DNA of 54,856 nt from Azospirillum brasilense. Lineage in GTDB: Bacteria > Pseudomonadota > Alphaproteobacteria > Azospirillales > Azospirillaceae. Numbering within the stretch: the stretch's first letter is position 1; each line of letters starts with the position of its first letter. Below the pieces are notes generated by a model. The model saw only the letters and a list, made by a program, of their open reading frames with translations, was not told the origin of the DNA and searched no databases. The DNA is taken from NCBI RefSeq assembly GCF_003349955.1, contig NZ_QLKQ01000050.1, forward strand, positions 1 through 54,856. Direction: 5' to 3'. The position numbers and the translations under genes were made by a program. Below, piece after piece: positions 40,559 through 48,608 of this stretch.

Positions 40559-42016
40559 TCACGCCTCGGGCGTGGCGGCGGTGACCGCCGCGATGGTCTT
40601 GTGGGTGTTGCGCGGCTCGGCCGGCGGCATGCGCTGGATGGTGTGGACGGAGCGGCCGTGGCCCCTCATGGTCTCGACCAGGGCGCCGTCGCGCACCACG
40701 AAGGCCCCGCGGACCAGCGTGTGCTTCAGCTTTCCCTTCACCTTGCGCCCGTGCCAGGGGGAGATGCGCGACAGCGAGTGCAGCTTGAAGTCGTCGATCA
40801 CCCATTCCTCGGACAGGTCGAAGAGCGCGAGGTCGGCGTCAGCGCCGGGCAGGATGGCGCCCTTCTGCGGGTAGAGGCCGAAGCTCTTGGCCGGGGCTTC
40901 CGAGCTGGCGCGGACATAGTCGCGGAGGTCCATGCGGCCTTCCGCGACGGCGGTCAGCATCAGCGGCATCTGCGTCTCGACCCCGGGGAAGCCGCAGTCG
41001 CAGTTCCAGATCACCGACCGGGTCTTCTCCTCCGGCGTGTGGGGCGCGTGGTCGGTGGCGATCATGTCGATCGTGCCGTCCTTCAGGGCGTTCCACAGCG
41101 GTTCGTGGCAGTCGGCCTCGCGCACCGGCGGGTTGACGCGGATGACGCCCTTGCAGCGCGCGTAGTCGTCGGTGCTCAGCATCAGGTAGTGCGGGCCGGT
41201 CTCGCCGGTGATGTCGACGCCGCGGGCCTTCGCCTCGGCGAGCGGCCGGAGTTCCTCCTTGGAGGAGATGTGCAGGATGTGGATGCGCGCGCCGGTCCAT
41301 TCGGCCAGGGTCGCGGCGCGCTCCACCGCCTCCACCGCCACGACGGCCGGGCGGGAGTCGAGGTGGGCGAGCGGGTCGTTGCGGCCGGCCTCGCGCAGGC
41401 GCTTCTCCCGCCGCTCCATGATGGTGTTGGTTTCGGCGTGCAGGCTGACGCGCTTGCCGGTCGGCGCGACGCGCTCGAACAGTTCGAGCATGGCGCCGGT
41501 GTCCGGCGACGGGATGCGGCCAAAGGTGTTGCCCATGTAGAGCTTGAAGCCGATGACGCCGCCCTCGGCCAGCGCTTCGACGTGGTCGAGCGACTCCTCG
41601 CCCAGCACCGCGTAGAGGCCGTAATCGACGAAGGCCTTCTCGTCCGCGATGGCGTGCTTGGCGGCCAGGATCTCCGGCGTGGCCACGGTCGGGATGGTGT
41701 TGGGCATGTCGAAGACGGTGGTCACGCCGCCGAACGCCGCGGCGCTGGTGCCGCTGGCCCAGTCCTCCTTGTGGGTGTAGCCGGGATCGCGGAAATGCAC
41801 ATGGACGTCGATCCCGCCGGGCAGGATGGCGAGGCCGGTCGCGTCCAGCGTTTCGGCCGCCGGCGGCATCGTCTCCGGCGCGCCGATGGCGGCGATCCGG
41901 CCGTTGCTGATGGCGATGCTGGCCGGGAAGCGCGCCGCGGAGGTGACGATTTCACCCCCGTGAATCACGAGATCGGCGATCGAATCGGTGCCTGCCACCG
42001 GATGTTCCTTCATCAT
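40559..42016 (-). CDS. Dihydroorotase/allantoinase-like cyclic amidohydrolase
   Basis: 485 aa. All catalytic-site residues of the family are visible: His72-x-His74 (DVHVHFRDPG), the carboxylated Lys158 (GFKLYMG), His193 (SLHAET), His249 (HILHIS) and Asp322 (TDHAPHT). It opens cyclic amides such as allantoin, hydantoins or dihydropyrimidines. The overall match to allantoinase is good, but the exact substrate is uncertain. A 138-bp gap upstream (42017-42154) should hold its promoter. Its direction is opposite to the transport operon, yet function and DUF3830 partnership suggest a shared pathway. Confidence 0.87.
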   Translation of the reverse strand: MMKEHPVAGTDSIADLVIHGGEIVTSAARFPASIAISNGRIAAIGAPETMPPAAETLDATGLAILPGGIDVHVHFRDPGYTHKEDWASGTSAAAFGGVTTVFDMPNTIPTVATPEILAAKHAIADEKAFVDYGLYAVLGEESLDHVEALAEGGVIGFKLYMGNTFGRIPSPDTGAMLELFERVAPTGKRVSLHAETNTIMERREKRLREAGRNDPLAHLDSRPAVVAVEAVERAATLAEWTGARIHILHISSKEELRPLAEAKARGVDITGETGPHYLMLSTDDYARCKGVIRVNPPVREADCHEPLWNALKDGTIDMIATDHAPHTPEEKTRSVIWNCDCGFPGVETQMPLMLTAVAEGRMDLRDYVRASSEAPAKSFGLYPQKGAILPGADADLALFDLSEEWVIDDFKLHSLSRISPWHGRKVKGKLKHTLVRGAFVVRDGALVETMRGHGRSVHTIQRMPPAEPRNTHKTIAAVTAATPEA

Positions 42017-42154
42017 TCAAGCCCGCAATGTGGTGTGGAGCGGTCACGTCGCGTCGTGGACAGATGGCAGGCTAGGCAGCGTCGCGATTCACCTCAAACG
42101 CCAATTTCCGGCAAGGGTGTCGACAAAAAGTACAAGCCCACAGGCGGCTTAAGG

Positions 42155-42658
42155 TCAGGACAGCGCCTTTCGCAGCTCTTCCTTGCTCATGCGGGAGCGG
42201 CCGGGCAGGTTCCGCTGCTTCGCCTCCTCGTAGAGGGCGGCGCGGGTCGATTCCCCGCCGTCGTGGTGGCGGTAGGGGGCCGTCTTGCGGGCCACGTCGT
42301 CCGGCTGTTTGGAGAATTGCTTGCCCGTCTTCGTGTCGGCGCGCTTCTTGTCGCTGGTGCGCTGGTAGTCGGCTTTGGACAGGTGGTCGCGGGCCTGCCG
42401 GGGGAGGTAGCGTTCGCCGGTTTCCCCGCTCGGCTTGCCGGAGCGCGTGCCCCACTCCTCCTCGGTCCATTGCGTCAGGCTGTTGTCGGCGCTCTTCGGC
42501 CCTTCGTAGCCGCCGCCGCGCCGCTTGTATTCCTGGACGGCCATCTGGGCCTTGCGGGCGGACCATTGCCCGGGCTCGCCGCCTTTGTCGCCGTGTTGAA
42601 TGCTTGTCTTGACCTTTTCCCACAAACCGGGGTCGGAGCGCTCGGCGCGCGATGCCAT
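42155..42658 (-). CDS. DUF5872 domain protein
   Basis: 167 aa, highly charged, with no membrane segment. The pattern DPGLWEKVKTSIQHGDKGGE, then PGQWSARKAQMAVQEYKRRG, YLPRQARDHLS and a C-terminal LYEEAKQRNLPGRSRMSKEE is the DUF5872 family. The last 35 residues resemble small SAP/Rho-N-type nucleic-acid-binding helices. Start ATG 42658 has a textbook AGGAGG 6 bp upstream; the longer frame to 42748 is unsupported. Function unknown; often seen near stress genes, but here no clear partner. Confidence 0.88.
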   Translation of the reverse strand: MASRAERSDPGLWEKVKTSIQHGDKGGEPGQWSARKAQMAVQEYKRRGGGYEGPKSADNSLTQWTEEEWGTRSGKPSGETGERYLPRQARDHLSKADYQRTSDKKRADTKTGKQFSKQPDDVARKTAPYRHHDGGESTRAALYEEAKQRNLPGRSRMSKEELRKALS

Positions 42659-42904
42659 GGTGGCCTCCTGCCTGTGACACAGGGTCAGGAACAGATCGGC
42701 GGGGGAGTGGTGCCGCCCCGAGGCGCGATTGCGCGGTTGCGCCGCCATGCCGCACCGTCCATTCTCGCTTCGTTACGCCGATTTTGCGAACGGATTCGGG
42801 GATTCTCCCCCTTTTAGGGGTTAGCCGTTGCAACCTTCGCGTCGTGTGATACTTTGCTGTTCCATGCAACCATCCAGGCTCCGGAGACGGGCACGGAGAC
42901 GGTC

Positions 42905-44128
42905 ATGACGGCGGTTGGGACGGGCAGGGCTGCATCCGTTCGTCGGGTGATGGCCGGATTGGCGCTGTTGATTGCCGCCCTCACTGCGGTCGCCGTCCTG
43001 TCGATGGCCAGCCCGCCCGGCGACGGCGCCCGCGCCGCCGAGACCGCCCAGAGCGCGCCGCCGCCGCCGGTGACGGTCAGCCCGCCGCTGCGCAAGGAGA
43101 TCGTCGAGTGGGACGAGTTCACCGGCCAGTTCCAGGCGGTGGACTTCGTGGAGATCCGGGCGCGGGTCAGCGGCTATCTCGACTCCATCGCCTTCCAGGA
43201 CGGCCAGCTCGTCAAGCAGGGCGATCCGCTGTTCGTCATCGACCCGCGCCCGTTCGAGGCGGCGCTGGCCTCGGCGCGGGCGGAGCAGCAGCAGGCCGAG
43301 GCCAAGCTGGACCTGTCGAACCGCCAACTCGCCCGCGCGGCGGAGTTGCGGCGCAGCGACAACGTCGCGGCCAGCGTGTTCGACGAGCGCCAGCAGCAGG
43401 TCCGCGTCGACGCCGCCGGGGTCGAGGTGGCGAAGGCCGCCGTCCGGACCGCGGAGTTGAACGCGAACTTCACCCGCATCGCCGCCCCGATCGCCGGGCG
43501 CATCAGCCGGCGCGAGGTCAGCGTCGGCAACCTCATCGTCGGCGGGGACACCGGCACGACAACCTTGCTGACCACCATCGTCTCGCTCGACCCCATCTAC
43601 TTCACCTTCGACATGAGCGAGTCCGATTACCTCGCTTACCAGCGGGCGGCAGCGCGCGGCGCGTTGAAGTCGCAACGCGACGGCGGCGTCGCGGTCGAAG
43701 GCCGCCTGTTCGACGAGCAGAGCTGGACCTTGAAGGGGACGCTCAACTTCATCGACAACCAGGTGAGCCCCGGCGCCGGCACCATCCGCGCCCGCGCCGT
43801 CTTTCCCAACCCGTCGCTGCTGCTGACGCCCGGCCAGTTCGGGCGGCTGCGCCTGCCGGGGTCGGACCGCTACACCGCCACGCTGATTCCCGATCAGGCG
43901 GTGGTCAGCGATCAGGCCAACAAGATCGTCCTGACGGTCGGCAACGACGGCACGGTGGTGCCCAAGCCGGTGCGCCTCGGCCCCATCGAGGACGGCTTGC
44001 GCGTCGTGCGCTCCGGGCTGGAGGAAACGGACAAGGTCATCATCAACGGCCTCGTCCGGGCCCGGCCGGGCGCCAAGGTGACCCCGCAGGACGGACGGAT
44101 CGAGCCACCCAAGCCGCCGGCCGGTTGA
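42905..44128 (+). CDS. RND efflux periplasmic adaptor (membrane fusion protein)
   Basis: 407 aa from ATG 42905 (GGAGACGG upstream). An N-terminal membrane anchor or signal spans about 17-40, without a lipobox Cys. A lipoyl/barrel-sandwich hairpin follows (EIRARVSGYLDSIAFQDGQL, coiled coil about 115-190, then IAAPIAGRISRREV). It links the RND pump to an outer-membrane channel. The pump gene follows by 14 bp. No outer-membrane factor gene is nearby, so a TolC-like protein encoded elsewhere is needed. Confidence 0.93.
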   Translation: MTAVGTGRAASVRRVMAGLALLIAALTAVAVLSMASPPGDGARAAETAQSAPPPPVTVSPPLRKEIVEWDEFTGQFQAVDFVEIRARVSGYLDSIAFQDGQLVKQGDPLFVIDPRPFEAALASARAEQQQAEAKLDLSNRQLARAAELRRSDNVAASVFDERQQQVRVDAAGVEVAKAAVRTAELNANFTRIAAPIAGRISRREVSVGNLIVGGDTGTTTLLTTIVSLDPIYFTFDMSESDYLAYQRAAARGALKSQRDGGVAVEGRLFDEQSWTLKGTLNFIDNQVSPGAGTIRARAVFPNPSLLLTPGQFGRLRLPGSDRYTATLIPDQAVVSDQANKIVLTVGNDGTVVPKPVRLGPIEDGLRVVRSGLEETDKVIINGLVRARPGAKVTPQDGRIEPPKPPAG

Positions 44129-44142
44129 GCGGAGCCGGGGCC

Positions 44143-47100
44143 ATGAACCTCTCGCATTTCTTCATCAACCGGCCGATCTTCGCGGCGGTCCTGTCCATCT
44201 TCATCACGCTGATCGGGGTTTTCGCCTATCTGACCCTGCCGGTCGCGCAATATCCGGAGATCGCGCCGCCGACCATCGTGGTCAACGCCACCTACCCCGG
44301 CGCGTCGGCGCAGGTGGTCGCCGACACCGTGTCCGCCCCCATCGAGCAGGAGGTCAACGGCGTCGAGGACATGCTCTACATGGCCTCGCAGGCGACCAGC
44401 GACGGACGGCTCCAACTCACCATCACCTTCAAGCTGGGCACCGATCTGGACACCGCGCAGGTGCTGGTGCAGAACCGCCTCGCCGTGGCCGAGCCCCGCC
44501 TGCCCGAGGATGTGCGGCGCATCGGTGTGACGGTGCGCAAGAACTCGCCCGACATGCTGATGGTGATCCATCTGAACTCGCCGGATGGAACGCGCGACCA
44601 GCTTTACATGTCCAACTACGCGCTCTTGCAGATCAAGGACGTGCTGGCGCGCCTGGACGGGGTGGGCGACATCCAGGTGTTCGGCGCCCGCGACTACGCC
44701 ATGCGCGTCTGGCTCGACCCTGACCGGGTGGCGGCGCGCGGCCTTACCGCCGGCGACGTGGTACGGGCGATCCAGGCGCAGAACGTCCAGGTTTCGGGCG
44801 GCGTCATCAACCAGCCGCCGGTGCCGACGCCGGGTGCCTTCCAGCTCAACGTCGAGACGCTGGGCCGCCTGACCGACCCGCGCGAATTCGCCAACATCAT
44901 CGTCAAGACCGACGGGTCCGCGGTCACCCGCCTGCGCGACGTGGCGCGGGTCGAGCTGGGCGCGCAGGACTACAATCTGAACGCCTATCTGGACCGCCAG
45001 CAGGCGGTGCCGCTGGTCATCTTCCAGCGGCCGGGCTCCAACGCGCTTGAAACCGCCGACCGCATCCTGGCGACCATGGCGGACCTGTCCAAGGGCTTCC
45101 CCAGCGGGATGCGCTACGACGTGGTCTACAACCCGACGGAGTTCATCGCGCAGTCGGTGGAGGAGGTCTACAAGACGATCTTCGAGGCCGTGGCGCTGGT
45201 CGTCGTCGTCGTCATCCTGTTCCTTCAGACGTGGCGCGCCTCCATCGTGCCGATCGCCGCGATCCCGGTCTCGCTGATCGGCACCTTCACGGTGCTGGCG
45301 GCGCTGGGCTATTCGCTGAACACGCTGTCGCTGTTCGGGCTTGTGCTGGCCATCGGCATCGTCGTGGACGACGCCATCGTCGTCGTGGAGAATGTGGAGC
45401 GGTTCATCCGCCAGGGCATGAAGCCCAAGGACGCCGCGCACGAGACGATGAACGAGGTCGGCGGCGCGCTGATCGCCATCGCCCTGGTGCTCACCGCCGT
45501 GTTCATCCCGGCGGCCCTGGTCAGCGGCATCTCCGGCCAGTTCTTCCGCCAGTTCGCGGTGACCATCGCCACCGCCACGGTGATCTCCTGCCTGGTGTCG
45601 CTGACCCTCAGCCCGGCGCTGTGCGCGCTGCTGTTCAAGCCGCACGAGGAGCACCCGGCCAAGCCGTCGCCGCTGATGCGCCCGGTCAACGCCTTCTTCG
45701 GCGGCTTCAACCGGGGCTTCGACCGGCTGTCCAACGGCTACGCCGGGCTGACCGGGCGGCTGGTGCGGCTTCCGGTGATCGTGCTGGCGGTCTACGGGGT
45801 GCTGCTCGCTTTGACGGCGTGGCAGTTCAGCCGGGCGCCGACCGGATTCATCCCGAACCAGGACCAGGGCTATCTCATCACGGTGGTGCAACTGCCGCCC
45901 GGCTCGTCGCTGGCCCGCACGGACGAGGTGGTGCGCACCGCGGTGGACACGCTGCTGAAGACGCCGGGGGTGATCCACGCCGTGCCCTTCGCCGGTTTCG
46001 ACGGCGCCACCTTCACCAACGCGCCGAACGCCGGGGCGATCTTCGTCACCCTCGCCCCCTTCGCGGACCGCATCCCGAAGGGCCAGACCGCGGAGTCCGT
46101 GCTGGGCGAGCTGAGGAGCCGGCTGGGCGCCATCGAGGACGCCTTCATCATCACCATCCCGCCGCCGCCGGTGCGCGGCATCGGCAATTCCGGCGGCTTC
46201 AAGATGATGGTCGAGGACAAGCGGGGTCGCGGCCTGCCCGCGCTGGAGGAGGCGGTGACCGAACTGTCCGCCGCGGCGAACCGCATTCCCGGCCTCGTCG
46301 GGGTGTTCTCGCTGTTCAACACCAAGACGCCGAAGGTCTTCGCCGACATCGACCGCCAGCGCGCCGAGATGCTGGGCGTCACCGCCGATCAGGTGTTCGA
46401 GGCGCTGCAGATCTATGTCGGCTCCTCCTTCGTCAACGAGTTCAACCTGCTGGGCCGCACCTATCGGGTGACCGCGCAGGCCGACGGGCGGTTCCGCCAG
46501 ACCCCGCGCGACATCGCCAACCTGAAGACCCGCAACGCGCAGGGCGACATGGTCCCGATCGGCGCGGTGGCGGAGTTCCAGAACATCACCGGACCCTACC
46601 GCGTCGCCCGCTACAACCTCTATCCGGCGGCGGAGCTGCAGGGCAACACGCTGCCGGGATTCTCCACCGGCTACGCGCTGGCGGCGATGGAGAAGGCGGC
46701 GGCCGACACCCTGCCGGATGGCTTCGGCTTCGAATGGACCGAGCTGGCCTATCAGGAAAAGGCCGCGGGCAACACCGGCCTGCTGGTGTTCGGGCTGTCC
46801 GTCGTCTTCGTCTTCCTGGTGCTGGCGGCGCAGTACGAGAGCTGGGCGATGCCGCTGTCGGTCATCCTGATCGTGCCGATGTGCCTGCTGGCGTCGGTGA
46901 CCGGCCTGCTGATGCGCGGGCTGGCGGTGGACATCCTGGCGCAGGTGGGGTTCGTGGTGCTGGTCGGTCTGGCCGCCAAGAACGCCATCCTCATCGTCGA
47001 GTTCGCCCGCCAGAACGAACTGTTCGAGGGCAAGGACCGCTTCGCGGCGGCGGTCGCGGCGGCGCGCACCCGGCTCCGCCCGATCCTGATGACGTCCTTC

Positions 47101-47409
47101 GCCTTCATCCTGGGCGTCGTGCCGCTGATGATCGCGCAGGGCGCCGGGGCGGAGATGCGCCAGTCGCTGGGCACCGCGGTGTTCATGGGAATGCTGGGGG
47201 TCACGCTGTTCGGACTGATCTTCACACCGGTGTTCTACACGGTGGTCCGCGGCCTGTTCAGCGGGCCGCTGGCCGTCAACCAGCATCCCAACCCGAACGC
47301 CGAGGCGTCCGACCGAGCCCCGGCCGGAGGAGCCCCGGCCGGAGGAGCGTCGTCGGGCGATTGGGGGAACGCCGGGCACATCCGCGGCGTCCCGGCCAAG
47401 GAAGACTGA
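44143..47409 (+). CDS. RND multidrug efflux pump (HAE-1/AcrB type)
   Basis: 1088 aa, slightly longer than AcrB (1049) because of a Pro/Gly-rich C-terminal tail. The N-terminus FFINRPIFAAVLSIFITLIG, the TM4 aspartate pair in GIVVDDAIVVVENVERF and twin periplasmic porter domains identify the proton-driven HAE-1 class. It starts at ATG 44143. Substrates may be drugs, detergents or plant compounds; no regulator gene is adjacent, the upstream DUF5872 gene being divergent. Confidence 0.95.
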   Translation: MNLSHFFINRPIFAAVLSIFITLIGVFAYLTLPVAQYPEIAPPTIVVNATYPGASAQVVADTVSAPIEQEVNGVEDMLYMASQATSDGRLQLTITFKLGTDLDTAQVLVQNRLAVAEPRLPEDVRRIGVTVRKNSPDMLMVIHLNSPDGTRDQLYMSNYALLQIKDVLARLDGVGDIQVFGARDYAMRVWLDPDRVAARGLTAGDVVRAIQAQNVQVSGGVINQPPVPTPGAFQLNVETLGRLTDPREFANIIVKTDGSAVTRLRDVARVELGAQDYNLNAYLDRQQAVPLVIFQRPGSNALETADRILATMADLSKGFPSGMRYDVVYNPTEFIAQSVEEVYKTIFEAVALVVVVVILFLQTWRASIVPIAAIPVSLIGTFTVLAALGYSLNTLSLFGLVLAIGIVVDDAIVVVENVERFIRQGMKPKDAAHETMNEVGGALIAIALVLTAVFIPAALVSGISGQFFRQFAVTIATATVISCLVSLTLSPALCALLFKPHEEHPAKPSPLMRPVNAFFGGFNRGFDRLSNGYAGLTGRLVRLPVIVLAVYGVLLALTAWQFSRAPTGFIPNQDQGYLITVVQLPPGSSLARTDEVVRTAVDTLLKTPGVIHAVPFAGFDGATFTNAPNAGAIFVTLAPFADRIPKGQTAESVLGELRSRLGAIEDAFIITIPPPPVRGIGNSGGFKMMVEDKRGRGLPALEEAVTELSAAANRIPGLVGVFSLFNTKTPKVFADIDRQRAEMLGVTADQVFEALQIYVGSSFVNEFNLLGRTYRVTAQADGRFRQTPRDIANLKTRNAQGDMVPIGAVAEFQNITGPYRVARYNLYPAAELQGNTLPGFSTGYALAAMEKAAADTLPDGFGFEWTELAYQEKAAGNTGLLVFGLSVVFVFLVLAAQYESWAMPLSVILIVPMCLLASVTGLLMRGLAVDILAQVGFVVLVGLAAKNAILIVEFARQNELFEGKDRFAAAVAAARTRLRPILMTSFAFILGVVPLMIAQGAGAEMRQSLGTAVFMGMLGVTLFGLIFTPVFYTVVRGLFSGPLAVNQHPNPNAEASDRAPAGGAPAGGASSGDWGNAGHIRGVPAKED

Positions 47410-47525
47410 GTGACCATCCCGATGCGGCGAAAAGCAGCGCCTTCCACGTCCGGCCGGAAAAGCCGGTGGCGGGTCGCGGGTGGCCTGATAGGCTGAAGGA
47501 CCTTGAAGGCGTCGCCTGCAAGCGA

Positions 47526-48608
47526 ATGGATTGGTGGATGATGAAGAAGCCAAGCCGGTGGCCGCTCAAGGCCGCAGCCGCGCTGTCCGTCGTCGTGGTC
47601 CTCTATGCCATGTGGTCGTTCCTGCAGCCCAGGGGACTGCCCGCCGGTCTGGCCAGCGGCAACGGCCGGATCGAGGCGGTCGAGATCGACATCGCCACGA
47701 AAACCGCCGGGCGGGTCGAGGACATCCTGGTCGACGAGGGCGATTTCGTCACCGCCGGGCAGGTGCTCGCCCGCATGGACACCGACGTGCTCCAGGCCCA
47801 GGCCAAGCAGGCCGAGGCGCAGAAGCAGCAGGCGGTGATCGGCGTCGAGACCGCCCGCCATCAGGTGCTCCAGCGCCAGGCCGAGCGGCAGTCGGCGCTG
47901 TCCCTGGTCGCCCAGCGCGAGGCCGAGCGGGACGTCGCCCAGAAGCAGCTCGCCCGGTCCGAGGAGCTGGAGGCACGGGGCACGACGTCGCGGCAGGTGC
48001 TCGACACCGACCGCGCCCGCTTCGAAAGCGCGAACGCCGCCGTCAGCGCGGCCAAGGCGCAGGTCGCCGCGGCCGACGCCGCCATCGCCACCGCCGAGGC
48101 CCAGGTCGTCAACGCCGAAGCGGCGGTCGACGCCGCTGCGGCCACCATCGAGCGCATCCAGGCCGACATCCGGGACAGCACGCTCCGCTCGCCGCGCGAC
48201 GGGCGGGTGCAGTTCCGGGTGGCGCAGCCGGGCGAGGTGCTGGGCGCCGGTGGCCGGGTGCTGAACATGGTCGATCTCAGCGACGTCTACATGACCTTCT
48301 TCCTGCCGACGGAGGCCGCCGGACGGGTGAGGATCGGGACGGAGGTGCGCATCGCCCTCGACGCCTTCCCGCAATACGTCATTCCCGCCAAGGCCACCTT
48401 CGTGGCCGACGTCGCCCAGTTCACCCCGAAGACGGTGGAGACGGCCAGCGAACGCCAGAAGCTGATGTTCCGGATCAAGGCCCAGGTCCCCCCTCCGTTG
48501 CTCAGGAAATACATCCGCGACGTGAAGACCGGCTTGCCGGGGGTGGCCTATGTGCGGATCGATCCGGACGCCGAATGGCCGGCAAACCTGCAAAACCTCG
48601 TGCCATGA
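47526..48608 (+). CDS. HlyD/YhiI-type membrane fusion protein
   Basis: 360 aa from ATG 47526 (47538 and 47541 are alternatives; none has a strong ribosome site). One N-terminal transmembrane anchor (LKAAAALSVVVVLYAMW) precedes a lipoyl half (GRIEAVEIDIATKTAGRVED), a long Ala/Gln/Glu-rich coiled coil (about 85-210) and the second half (LRSPRDGRVQFRVA). With RbbA-like and YhhJ-like genes following, this matches the E. coli yhiI-rbbA-yhhJ order. Its stop overlaps the next ATG. Confidence 0.9.
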   Translation: MDWWMMKKPSRWPLKAAAALSVVVVLYAMWSFLQPRGLPAGLASGNGRIEAVEIDIATKTAGRVEDILVDEGDFVTAGQVLARMDTDVLQAQAKQAEAQKQQAVIGVETARHQVLQRQAERQSALSLVAQREAERDVAQKQLARSEELEARGTTSRQVLDTDRARFESANAAVSAAKAQVAAADAAIATAEAQVVNAEAAVDAAAATIERIQADIRDSTLRSPRDGRVQFRVAQPGEVLGAGGRVLNMVDLSDVYMTFFLPTEAAGRVRIGTEVRIALDAFPQYVIPAKATFVADVAQFTPKTVETASERQKLMFRIKAQVPPPLLRKYIRDVKTGLPGVAYVRIDPDAEWPANLQNLVP

